64,000 bases of DNA from Luteococcus japonicus (GTDB lineage: Bacteria; Actinomycetota; Actinomycetes; Propionibacteriales; Propionibacteriaceae), in the NCBI RefSeq assembly GCF_003752415.1, contig NZ_RKHG01000001.1, positions 1,612,001-1,676,000 on the forward strand, read 5' to 3'. The notes under the pieces were generated by a model, which made no database searches, was not told the DNA's origin, and saw only the letters and a program-made list of their open reading frames with translations. Both the position numbers and the translations under genes were made by a program. Positions 32,998 through 41,422 of the stretch are shown here, piece by piece; position 1 is the stretch's first letter; every line of letters begins with the position of its first letter.

Positions 32998-34134
32998 TCA
33001 GTCGTCGAGGACGGCGAGGGACCAGCACCACCCGGCGAGTTCGCGGGCGATCGCGGCGTTGGCGATGTTGTTGGCCTTCTTGCGGGCTTTGAACTGGTTC
33101 CAGCGATGGTTCAACCGCCGGTTGCCCAGGTCACCGCGGGCCCGGGCAGCCGGGGACGCAAGATCCCAACGGTCACGGATCGTCTTGCCGGGAACGTAGC
33201 GGTGCTGGTGGTGCCAAGCGGCCTCGACCAGCAGCCGCCGGGCATGACCGTTGCCGGTCTTCGTGATCGGACCGAGTGAGCGTGACTGGCCGGATGAGTT
33301 CTCGGACGGGACGAGGCCGACGAAAGATCCGATGGAGTTCCCGGTGAACCGGGTCCAGTCGCCGATCTCGACCGCCAGACCGAACCCTGTCAGCGTCGAG
33401 ATCCCCCGCAGACAGCCGAGCCGGTGGATGGTGTTGGTCCAAGGACTGTCGGCAGCCATGGCGGTGATGCGCTCGTCGAGACGATCACGGCGCGCCGTGA
33501 TCGTGACAACACTGTCGTAGGCCTCATCGAAGGCGGCCTGGACCAAGGGCGAGTCGAAGTGCTGGCGTTTGAGCCAGGCGTCATGCGCGTTGCTCCAGGT
33601 CTGCCCGCCCGAATAGACGATCCCGTGACGCAGCAGCAGCTTCGACAACCGATGCCTGGCACGCATCAAGTCACTACGGCAGTCCTCGCGGGTCCTCACC
33701 AGGTCACGAGCAGCCTCGGTCAGCTCATCAGGAACCGCGACCGCAGTGAACGCGTCCAGCCGGAGCAGCATCGAGAGGTGTTCAGCGTCGATCGCATCAG
33801 TCTTCACCCTCGATCCGGCTGGCCTCTGGAGCTTGGACGGCGCGGCGACCACCGTTCGGATGTCATTGCCCAGCAGGGTCCGGGCCAGACCGTAACCGGT
33901 CGGGCCAGCCTCATAGATCGCCGCGGCCGGGCCGGGCAGGGCCTTGATCCAGGCCGTCACTTCCACAGGGTCGGGGCAGAGTCGGGCTTTGAAGATCTCG
34001 CCGGTCTGGACGTCCATCGCATGCGCCACCACGGAGCGGGCATGCACATCCAGACCAACACTCGTACGCTCGGTAAACAACCGGGGCCTCCCACGTATGT
34101 CGGAAAGGCCAGACAGGCCCACCCTGTCCGGCAA
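32998..34134 (-). CDS. IS110-family transposase, copy 1
   Basis: 378 residues. DEDD domain: TSVGLDVHARSVVAHAMD (Asp), AIYEAGPTGYGLAR (Glu), VKTDAIDAEHLSMLLR (two Asp). The transposase_20 domain has LGCLRGISTLTGFGLAVEIG, FVGLVPSENSSGQS, ITKTGNGHARRLLVEAAWHH and the serine (SEN/SSG) proposed for catalysis. TTG 34134 is a plausible start, with GTG codons further in as alternatives. Protein identical to copy 2. Confidence 0.92.
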   Translation of the reverse strand: MPDRVGLSGLSDIRGRPRLFTERTSVGLDVHARSVVAHAMDVQTGEIFKARLCPDPVEVTAWIKALPGPAAAIYEAGPTGYGLARTLLGNDIRTVVAAPSKLQRPAGSRVKTDAIDAEHLSMLLRLDAFTAVAVPDELTEAARDLVRTREDCRSDLMRARHRLSKLLLRHGIVYSGGQTWSNAHDAWLKRQHFDSPLVQAAFDEAYDSVVTITARRDRLDERITAMAADSPWTNTIHRLGCLRGISTLTGFGLAVEIGDWTRFTGNSIGSFVGLVPSENSSGQSRSLGPITKTGNGHARRLLVEAAWHHQHRYVPGKTIRDRWDLASPAARARGDLGNRRLNHRWNQFKARKKANNIANAAIARELAGWCWSLAVLDD

Positions 34135-34207
34135 CCCACGAATCGTTGCGCGGCGAGGCCCCGGCCTGCCAGAGCTCTCACCCCTGAATCGGGGTCACCC
34201 ATACCGT

Positions 34208-35239
34208 CTAGATGTTTGAGGTCATCACGTTCATGACGCGGGCTGGGGTGCGGGTGGCTGGTGGCTGGTTCCCGCAGGCGGTGTGGGTCCGATGGTAGTT
34301 GTAGTGGACGTTCCAGACCTTGATGGCTGCGCTGCGTTGGGCGTCTGAGGTGAACGGTCGGGCGTAGAGGAATTCCTCGGCCAGGATCCGGTTGTAGCGT
34401 TCGACCTTGCCGTTGTGTCGGGGGGTGTAGGCCCGGATGTACTGGTGCTTCGCGACGTGGCCGGTGATGGAGCGTTCGAAGGCGTGGGCCTTGTAGCAGG
34501 GCCCGTTGTCGGTGACCAGCCGGGTGATCCGGCCGATTCCGTGGAGCGAGAACCAGGCGCGGGCGCGGGCCCAGAACCCGATCACGGTGGTGGCTTTCTC
34601 GTCGGGCAGGGCTTCGGTGTAGGCCAGCCTGCTGAACCCGTCGATGGCCGAGTGGAAGTAGGTGTAACCCACCTTCTGGCCCTTCTTCGCGCGGTTCGCT
34701 TGGCGTGCTTGGTCGGAGTCGCGGCCGTGGATGCGCCAGCCGCCGCCGTCGGGGATCTTGCCCGCCTTCTTCACATCCATGTGGATCATGTGGCCGGGGT
34801 AGCGGGCCGTGATCTTCTGGGGTTCCCGCACGGGTTCGCCGTCGAGGTCGAGGAAGCGACGCCGGTGCAGGTTGTGGAGCCGTAGGTGGCGTTGGATCGT
34901 GGAGGTCGAGACCCGCAAGCCGTGTTTCTCGGCGAGTTCGGTGCTGATCTTGGCCGCGGACCACTTCTTGGCCCGGCGCAGCTTCAGCGCTTCCTCGATC
35001 ACGTTGTCGGGGGTTCGGGTGGGGCTGGTGTGTGGGGCGCTGGAGCCGTCCAGCAGCCCTGGGTCGCCGAGGTCGCGGTGCCGGTTGACCCATTTGGAGG
35101 CGCAGGCGCGGGAGATGCCCATCTCCTTCGCGACGTGGGCGATCGGGCGGTGCTGGCAGCGTTCCACGAGCCGGCGGCGGCCCTCCAGGGACAGGGGTGC
35201 GTTAGCGTGGGTGTTCAAGGGCAGGTCTTTCTGACTCAA
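34208..35239 (-). CDS. IS481-family transposase, copy 1
   Basis: 343 residues, unlike the element-0 transposase. N-terminal HTH (RRRLVERCQHRPIAHVAKEM, then CASKWVNRHR), DDE core HMDVKKAGKIPDGGG, TDNGPCYKAHAF and NGKVERYNRIL. TTG 35239 start (SQKDLPLNTH) is likely but not certain. As with element 0, the stop TAG is supplied by the CTAG next to the terminal repeat (34208-34211), not by the element. Confidence 0.9.
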   Translation of the reverse strand: MSQKDLPLNTHANAPLSLEGRRRLVERCQHRPIAHVAKEMGISRACASKWVNRHRDLGDPGLLDGSSAPHTSPTRTPDNVIEEALKLRRAKKWSAAKISTELAEKHGLRVSTSTIQRHLRLHNLHRRRFLDLDGEPVREPQKITARYPGHMIHMDVKKAGKIPDGGGWRIHGRDSDQARQANRAKKGQKVGYTYFHSAIDGFSRLAYTEALPDEKATTVIGFWARARAWFSLHGIGRITRLVTDNGPCYKAHAFERSITGHVAKHQYIRAYTPRHNGKVERYNRILAEEFLYARPFTSDAQRSAAIKVWNVHYNYHRTHTACGNQPPATRTPARVMNVMTSNI

Positions 35240-35329
35240 CGTGATGACGGCTTAGACACCACTCATCCTGTCGAGAGACCTGCCCCCTTCGCATCCCCAG
35301 CCGTGTCTACAACGTCATGACCCGCAACA
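34213..35329 (-). mobile_element. IS481-family element, copy 1
   Basis: 1,117 bp. The left end starts TGTTTGAGGTCATCACGTTC; the right end, reversed, starts TGTTGCGGGTCATGACGTTG. They share TGTT, GGTCAT, ACGTT and GAC in register. The left flank is TCTAGA, the NCTAGN-type target of IS481. The right end abuts IS110-like copy 2. Identical to copy 2 at 36861-37977. Confidence 0.88.
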
Positions 35330-36855
35330 CCTGATATGGGTGTGGGTTTTGTCAAGAGGGCAGGACGAGGCGCCGCCGGGCTGGATGCCTGGCGGCGCCT
35401 CTCCTGTGTTGACCTGAAGTGGATGTGGTCAGGGGTTTCGCGTGTCTATACGACGGCGATGTCAGTCTGATATTCGCGGGTTGGTTACCGCAGGACGGTG
35501 CTTTCGGCTCGGAACGTCACGCGTGTCTAGGATCGAGCGTCGCCGCCGGTCAGGGCGGCTGCTCATAGGTGTTTCGCGGGTCGTTCCGGTCGCTGCGTCA
35601 CCCCATGACCGGCCGGTCTTCAGGTCAAGTTTGTGGGCCTCGACGTCAGTCGTCGAGGACGGCGAGGGACCAGCACCACCCGGCGAGTTCGCGGGCGATC
35701 GCGGCGTTGGCGATGTTGTTGGCCTTCTTGCGGGCTTTGAACTGGTTCCAGCGATGGTTCAACCGCCGGTTGCCCAGGTCACCGCGGGCCCGGGCAGCCG
35801 GGGACGCAAGATCCCAACGGTCACGGATCGTCTTGCCGGGAACGTAGCGGTGCTGGTGGTGCCAAGCGGCCTCGACCAGCAGCCGCCGGGCATGACCGTT
35901 GCCGGTCTTCGTGATCGGACCGAGTGAGCGTGACTGGCCGGATGAGTTCTCGGACGGGACGAGGCCGACGAAAGATCCGATGGAGTTCCCGGTGAACCGG
36001 GTCCAGTCGCCGATCTCGACCGCCAGACCGAACCCTGTCAGCGTCGAGATCCCCCGCAGACAGCCGAGCCGGTGGATGGTGTTGGTCCAAGGACTGTCGG
36101 CAGCCATGGCGGTGATGCGCTCGTCGAGACGATCACGGCGCGCCGTGATCGTGACAACACTGTCGTAGGCCTCATCGAAGGCGGCCTGGACCAAGGGCGA
36201 GTCGAAGTGCTGGCGTTTGAGCCAGGCGTCATGCGCGTTGCTCCAGGTCTGCCCGCCCGAATAGACGATCCCGTGACGCAGCAGCAGCTTCGACAACCGA
36301 TGCCTGGCACGCATCAAGTCACTACGGCAGTCCTCGCGGGTCCTCACCAGGTCACGAGCAGCCTCGGTCAGCTCATCAGGAACCGCGACCGCAGTGAACG
36401 CGTCCAGCCGGAGCAGCATCGAGAGGTGTTCAGCGTCGATCGCATCAGTCTTCACCCTCGATCCGGCTGGCCTCTGGAGCTTGGACGGCGCGGCGACCAC
36501 CGTTCGGATGTCATTGCCCAGCAGGGTCCGGGCCAGACCGTAACCGGTCGGGCCAGCCTCATAGATCGCCGCGGCCGGGCCGGGCAGGGCCTTGATCCAG
36601 GCCGTCACTTCCACAGGGTCGGGGCAGAGTCGGGCTTTGAAGATCTCGCCGGTCTGGACGTCCATCGCATGCGCCACCACGGAGCGGGCATGCACATCCA
36701 GACCAACACTCGTACGCTCGGTAAACAACCGGGGCCTCCCACGTATGTCGGAAAGGCCAGACAGGCCCACCCTGTCCGGCAACCCACGAATCGTTGCGCG
36801 GCGAGGCCCCGGCCTGCCAGAGCTCTCACCCCTGAATCGGGGTCACCCATACCGT
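35330..36855 (-). mobile_element. IS110/IS1111-like element, copy 2
   Basis: Copy of 32682-34207, displaced by exactly 2,648 bp. The left flank is the IS481 end ...GCAACA, the right flank CTAGA of IS481 copy 2. The encoded transposase (35646-36782) is identical to copy 1. Confidence 0.88.
35646..36782 (-). CDS. IS110-family transposase, copy 2
   Basis: 378 residues, identical in protein sequence to copy 1 (32998-34134), with all DEDD residues and the C-terminal catalytic serine region. Full identity implies very recent duplication or gene conversion. Confidence 0.92.
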   Translation of the reverse strand: MPDRVGLSGLSDIRGRPRLFTERTSVGLDVHARSVVAHAMDVQTGEIFKARLCPDPVEVTAWIKALPGPAAAIYEAGPTGYGLARTLLGNDIRTVVAAPSKLQRPAGSRVKTDAIDAEHLSMLLRLDAFTAVAVPDELTEAARDLVRTREDCRSDLMRARHRLSKLLLRHGIVYSGGQTWSNAHDAWLKRQHFDSPLVQAAFDEAYDSVVTITARRDRLDERITAMAADSPWTNTIHRLGCLRGISTLTGFGLAVEIGDWTRFTGNSIGSFVGLVPSENSSGQSRSLGPITKTGNGHARRLLVEAAWHHQHRYVPGKTIRDRWDLASPAARARGDLGNRRLNHRWNQFKARKKANNIANAAIARELAGWCWSLAVLDD

Positions 36856-37887
36856 CTAGATGTTTGAGGTCATCACGTTCATGACGCGGGCTGGGGTGCG
36901 GGTGGCTGGTGGCTGGTTCCCGCAGGCGGTGTGGGTCCGATGGTAGTTGTAGTGGACGTTCCAGACCTTGATGGCTGCGCTGCGTTGGGCGTCTGAGGTG
37001 AACGGTCGGGCGTAGAGGAATTCCTCGGCCAGGATCCGGTTGTAGCGTTCGACCTTGCCGTTGTGTCGGGGGGTGTAGGCCCGGATGTACTGGTGCTTCG
37101 CGACGTGGCCGGTGATGGAGCGTTCGAAGGCGTGGGCCTTGTAGCAGGGCCCGTTGTCGGTGACCAGCCGGGTGATCCGGCCGATTCCGTGGAGCGAGAA
37201 CCAGGCGCGGGCGCGGGCCCAGAACCCGATCACGGTGGTGGCTTTCTCGTCGGGCAGGGCTTCGGTGTAGGCCAGCCTGCTGAACCCGTCGATGGCCGAG
37301 TGGAAGTAGGTGTAACCCACCTTCTGGCCCTTCTTCGCGCGGTTCGCTTGGCGTGCTTGGTCGGAGTCGCGGCCGTGGATGCGCCAGCCGCCGCCGTCGG
37401 GGATCTTGCCCGCCTTCTTCACATCCATGTGGATCATGTGGCCGGGGTAGCGGGCCGTGATCTTCTGGGGTTCCCGCACGGGTTCGCCGTCGAGGTCGAG
37501 GAAGCGACGCCGGTGCAGGTTGTGGAGCCGTAGGTGGCGTTGGATCGTGGAGGTCGAGACCCGCAAGCCGTGTTTCTCGGCGAGTTCGGTGCTGATCTTG
37601 GCCGCGGACCACTTCTTGGCCCGGCGCAGCTTCAGCGCTTCCTCGATCACGTTGTCGGGGGTTCGGGTGGGGCTGGTGTGTGGGGCGCTGGAGCCGTCCA
37701 GCAGCCCTGGGTCGCCGAGGTCGCGGTGCCGGTTGACCCATTTGGAGGCGCAGGCGCGGGAGATGCCCATCTCCTTCGCGACGTGGGCGATCGGGCGGTG
37801 CTGGCAGCGTTCCACGAGCCGGCGGCGGCCCTCCAGGGACAGGGGTGCGTTAGCGTGGGTGTTCAAGGGCAGGTCTTTCTGACTCAA
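36856..37887 (-). CDS. IS481-family transposase, copy 2
   Basis: 343 residues, identical to copy 1 (34208-35239), again reading out through the terminal repeat into the CTAG that supplies its stop. DDE residues intact. Confidence 0.9.
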   Translation of the reverse strand: MSQKDLPLNTHANAPLSLEGRRRLVERCQHRPIAHVAKEMGISRACASKWVNRHRDLGDPGLLDGSSAPHTSPTRTPDNVIEEALKLRRAKKWSAAKISTELAEKHGLRVSTSTIQRHLRLHNLHRRRFLDLDGEPVREPQKITARYPGHMIHMDVKKAGKIPDGGGWRIHGRDSDQARQANRAKKGQKVGYTYFHSAIDGFSRLAYTEALPDEKATTVIGFWARARAWFSLHGIGRITRLVTDNGPCYKAHAFERSITGHVAKHQYIRAYTPRHNGKVERYNRILAEEFLYARPFTSDAQRSAAIKVWNVHYNYHRTHTACGNQPPATRTPARVMNVMTSNI

Positions 37888-37977
37888 CGTGATGACGGCT
37901 TAGACACCACTCATCCTGTCGAGAGACCTGCCCCCTTCGCATCCCCAGCCGTGTCTACAACGTCATGACCCGCAACA
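36861..37977 (-). mobile_element. IS481-family element, copy 2
   Basis: Copy of 34213-35329, displaced by 2,648 bp. It sits between IS110-like copies 2 and 3; the flanks are TCTAGA on the left and CCTGATATGG (start of IS110-like copy 3) on the right. Confidence 0.88.
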
Positions 37978-39503
37978 CCTGATATGGGTGTGGGTTTTGT
38001 CAAGAGGGCAGGACGAGGCGCCGCCGGGCTGGATGCCTGGCGGCGCCTCTCCTGTGTTGACCTGAAGTGGATGTGGTCAGGGGTTTCGCGTGTCTATACG
38101 ACGGCGATGTCAGTCTGATATTCGCGGGTTGGTTACCGCAGGACGGTGCTTTCGGCTCGGAACGTCACGCGTGTCTAGGATCGAGCGTCGCCGCCGGTCA
38201 GGGCGGCTGCTCATAGGTGTTTCGCGGGTCGTTCCGGTCGCTGCGTCACCCCATGACCGGCCGGTCTTCAGGTCAAGTTTGTGGGCCTCGACGTCAGTCG
38301 TCGAGGACGGCGAGGGACCAGCACCACCCGGCGAGTTCGCGGGCGATCGCGGCGTTGGCGATGTTGTTGGCCTTCTTGCGGGCTTTGAACTGGTTCCAGC
38401 GATGGTTCAACCGCCGGTTGCCCAGGTCACCGCGGGCCCGGGCAGCCGGGGACGCAAGATCCCAACGGTCACGGATCGTCTTGCCGGGAACGTAGCGGTG
38501 CTGGTGGTGCCAAGCGGCCTCGACCAGCAGCCGCCGGGCATGACCGTTGCCGGTCTTCGTGATCGGACCGAGTGAGCGTGACTGGCCGGATGAGTTCTCG
38601 GACGGGACGAGGCCGACGAAAGATCCGATGGAGTTCCCGGTGAACCGGGTCCAGTCGCCGATCTCGACCGCCAGACCGAACCCTGTCAGCGTCGAGATCC
38701 CCCGCAGACAGCCGAGCCGGTGGATGGTGTTGGTCCAAGGACTGTCGGCAGCCATGGCGGTGATGCGCTCGTCGAGACGATCACGGCGCGCCGTGATCGT
38801 GACAACACTGTCGTAGGCCTCATCGAAGGTGGCCTGGACCAAGGGCGAGTCGAAGTGCTGGCGTTTGAGCCAGGCGTCATGCGCGTTGCTCCAGGTCTGC
38901 CCGCCCGAATAGACGATCCCGTGACGCAGCAGCAGCTTCGACAACCGATGCCTGGCACGCATCAAGTCACTACGGCAGTCCTCGCGGGTCCTCACCAGGT
39001 CACGAGCAGCCTCGGTCAGCTCATCAGGAACCGCGACCGCAGTGAACGCGTCCAGCCGGAGCAGCATCGAGAGGTGTTCAGCGTCGATCGCATCAGTCTT
39101 CACCCTCGATCCGGCTGGCCTCTGGAGCTTGGACGGCGCGGCGACCACCGTTCGGATGTCATTGCCCAGCAGGGTCCGGGCCAGACCGTAACCGGTCGGG
39201 CCAGCCTCATAGATCGCCGCGGCCGGGCCGGGCAGGGCCTTGATCCAGGCCGTCACTTCCACAGGGTCGGGGCAGAGTCGGGCTTTGAAGATCTCGCCGG
39301 TCTGGACGTCCATCGCATGCGCCACCACGGAGCGGGCATGCACATCCAGACCAACACTCGTACGCTCGGTAAACAACCGGGGCCTCCCACGTATGTCGGA
39401 AAGGCCAGACAGGCCCACCCTGTCCGGCAACCCACGAATCGTTGCGCGGCGAGGCCCCGGCCTGCCAGAGCTCTCACCCCTGAATCGGGGTCACCCATAC
39501 CGT
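37978..39503 (-). mobile_element. IS110/IS1111-like element, copy 3
   Basis: 1,526 bp, left flank the IS481 end ...GCAACA, right flank CTAGATACCTGG, which is not IS481. It differs from copies 1-2 by a substitution that changes one Ala to Thr in QAAFDEAY. Confidence 0.88.
38294..39430 (-). CDS. IS110-family transposase, copy 3
   Basis: 378 residues, one visible difference from copies 1-2 (QATFDEAY). The catalytic DEDD and serine motifs are unchanged, so it should be active. Confidence 0.92.
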   Translation of the reverse strand: MPDRVGLSGLSDIRGRPRLFTERTSVGLDVHARSVVAHAMDVQTGEIFKARLCPDPVEVTAWIKALPGPAAAIYEAGPTGYGLARTLLGNDIRTVVAAPSKLQRPAGSRVKTDAIDAEHLSMLLRLDAFTAVAVPDELTEAARDLVRTREDCRSDLMRARHRLSKLLLRHGIVYSGGQTWSNAHDAWLKRQHFDSPLVQATFDEAYDSVVTITARRDRLDERITAMAADSPWTNTIHRLGCLRGISTLTGFGLAVEIGDWTRFTGNSIGSFVGLVPSENSSGQSRSLGPITKTGNGHARRLLVEAAWHHQHRYVPGKTIRDRWDLASPAARARGDLGNRRLNHRWNQFKARKKANNIANAAIARELAGWCWSLAVLDD

Positions 39504-39754
39504 CTAGATACCTGGCTGCAGCAGCAGGATGGCGCCCCCTCGATCGGGCTGGTGCGCTCCCGGGTGGGGCCGTGGCCTGTCCTGGTACGGAGTTGTGCCG
39601 GGGCAGCATGGGATGAGAAGTGGGAGTCGGCACGACGCCCGGGTCTACTTCCTGGCCTTCTCTGTCCACCCTGGGTGGACTAGACCGATGCAATCGCTTT
39701 ACCGCCAGATTGGCCGACTCAGTTCACTTTAGACGAAGGTGATGGTGTAGTACA
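39504..39754. other. Unassigned 251-base segment between IS110-like copies 3 and 4
   Basis: Begins CTAGATACCTGG and ends GATGGTGTAGTACA. The last bases reversed (TGTACTACACC) start like an IS481 end, so this may be what remains of another IS481-type element or of the outer element. No convincing gene; the short ORFs have no recognisable family. Confidence 0.4.
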
Positions 39755-41280
39755 CCTGATATGGGTGTGGGTTTTGTCAAGAGGGCAGGACGAGGCGCCG
39801 CCGGGCTGGATGCCTGGCGGCGCCTCTCCTGTGTTGACCTGAAGTGGATGTGGTCAGGGGTTTCGCGTGTCTATACGACGGCGATGTCAGTCTGATATTC
39901 GCGGGTTGGTTACCGCAGGACGGTGCTTTCGGCTCGGAACGTCACGCGTGTCTAGGATCGAGCGTCGCCGCCGGTCAGGGCGGCTGCTCATAGGTGTTTC
40001 GCGGGTCGTTCCGGTCGCTGCGTCACCCCATGACCGGCCGGTCTTCAGGTCAAGTTTGTGGGCCTCGACGTCAGTCGTCGAGGACGGCGAGGGACCAGCA
40101 CCACCCGGCGAGTTCGCGGGCGATCGCGGCGTTGGCGACGTTGTTGGTCTTCTTGCGGGCTTTGAACTGGTTCCAGCGCTTGTTCAACCGCCGGTTGCCC
40201 AGGTCCCCGCGGGCCCGGGCAGCCGGGGACGCAAGATCCCAACGGTCACGGATCGTCTTGCCGGGAACGTAGCGGTGCTGGTGGTGCCAAGCGGCCTCGA
40301 CCAGCAGCCGCCGGGCATGACCGTTGCCGGTCTTCGTGATCGGACCGAGTGAGCGTGACTGGCCGGATGAGTTCTCGGACGGGACGAGGCCGACGAAAGA
40401 TCCGATGGAGTTCCCGGTGAACCGGGTCCAGTCGCCGATCTCGACCGCCAGACCGAACCCTATCAGCGTCGAGATCCCCCGCAGACAGCCGAGCCGGTGG
40501 ATGGTGTTGGTCCAAGGACTGTCGGCAGCCATGGCGGTGATGCGCTCGTCGAGACGATCACGGCGCGCCGTGATCGTGACAACACTGTCGTAGGCCTCAT
40601 CGAAGGCGGCCTGGACCAAGGGCGAGTCGAAGTGCTGGCGTTTGAGCCAGGCGTCATGCGCGTTGCTCCAGGTCTGCCCGCCCGAATAGACGATCCCGTG
40701 ACGCAGCAGCAGCTTCGACAACCGATGCCTGGCACGCATCAAGTCACTACGGCAGTCCTCGCGGGTCCTCACCAGGTCACGAGCAGCCTCGGTCAGCTCA
40801 TCAGGAACCGCGACCGCAGTGAACGCGTCCAGCCGGAGCAGCATCGAGAGGTGTTCAGCGTCGATCGCATCAGTCTTCACCCTCGATCCGGCTGGCCTCT
40901 GGAGCTTGGACGGCGCGGCGACCACCGTTCGGATGTCATTGCCCAGCAGGGTCCGGGCCAGACCGTAACCGGTCGGGCCAGCCTCATAGATCGCCGCGGC
41001 CGGGCCGGGCAGGGCCTTGATCCAGGCCGTCACTTCCACAGGGTCGGGGCAGAGTCGGGCTTTGAAGATCTCGCCGGTCTGGACATCCATCGCATGCGCC
41101 ACCACGGAGCGGGCATGCACATCCAGACCAACACTCGTACGCTCGGTAAACAACCGGGGCCTCCCACGTATGTCGGAAAGGCCAGACAGGCCCACCCTGT
41201 CCGGCAACCCACGAATCGTTGCGCGGCGAGGCCCCGGCCTGCCAGAGCTCTCACCCCTGAATCGGGGTCACCCATACCGT
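39755..41280 (-). mobile_element. IS110/IS1111-like element, copy 4
   Basis: 1,526 bp. Left flank ...GTAGTACA, right flank CTAGCTAGGG, which is the right arm of the island inverted repeat. It carries several substitutions relative to copies 1-3, mostly near the transposase C-terminus, so it is the most diverged copy. Confidence 0.88.
40071..41207 (-). CDS. IS110-family transposase, copy 4
   Basis: 378 residues. Differences from copies 1-2 include Thr to Ile in STLIGFG and NKRWNQFKARKKTNNVANAA near the C-terminus. DEDD residues intact. Confidence 0.92.
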   Translation of the reverse strand: MPDRVGLSGLSDIRGRPRLFTERTSVGLDVHARSVVAHAMDVQTGEIFKARLCPDPVEVTAWIKALPGPAAAIYEAGPTGYGLARTLLGNDIRTVVAAPSKLQRPAGSRVKTDAIDAEHLSMLLRLDAFTAVAVPDELTEAARDLVRTREDCRSDLMRARHRLSKLLLRHGIVYSGGQTWSNAHDAWLKRQHFDSPLVQAAFDEAYDSVVTITARRDRLDERITAMAADSPWTNTIHRLGCLRGISTLIGFGLAVEIGDWTRFTGNSIGSFVGLVPSENSSGQSRSLGPITKTGNGHARRLLVEAAWHHQHRYVPGKTIRDRWDLASPAARARGDLGNRRLNKRWNQFKARKKTNNVANAAIARELAGWCWSLAVLDD

Positions 41281-41377
41281 CTAGCTAGGGCAGCGACGTC
41301 GAACAGCTGTAGCGACGTGCAGCGCCGGCGGCACAAGAGCCCACACCTCTCGCAGGAACCGACGCGTGACCTCGCAC

Positions 41378-41413
41378 CACACGCCGCCTGCCCCGGTGGG
41401 CAGGCGGCGTGTG
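41378..41413. terminator. 16-bp hairpin after the PHP-domain gene
   Basis: Perfect stem CACACGCCGCCTGCCC (41378-41393) / GGGCAGGCGGCGTGTG (41398-41413), loop CGGT, just 3' of the stop codon at 41423. No U tract, so efficiency is uncertain. Confidence 0.65.
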
Positions 41414-41422
41414 TGATGAGGG

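Larger units (their letters stand above)
32682..34207 (-). mobile_element. IS110/IS1111-like element, copy 1
   Basis: 1,526 bp from CCTGATATGG to ATACCGT. The left neighbour is the IS481-type end ...AGTACA; the right neighbour is CTAG and then IS481 copy 1. The transposase is on the minus strand. The long non-coding part (32682-32997) lies 3' of it, the IS1111-like arrangement. The identical sequence recurs at 35330-36855 and, with few changes, at 37978-39503 and 39755-41280. Confidence 0.88.
30184..41320. mobile_element. IS island bounded by a 40-bp imperfect inverted repeat
   Basis: Left arm 30184-30223 and right arm 41320-41281 agree at 32 of 40 positions (GCACGTCGC, TGTTCGACGTCG, CCTAGCT shared). 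Inside lie one IS481-type element with passengers, four IS110/IS1111-like copies and two more IS481 copies. The arms look like the ends of an older, outer element into which the others were inserted; its own transposase is gone or unrecognised. Each arm contains CTAG, the preferred IS481 target. Confidence 0.6.
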
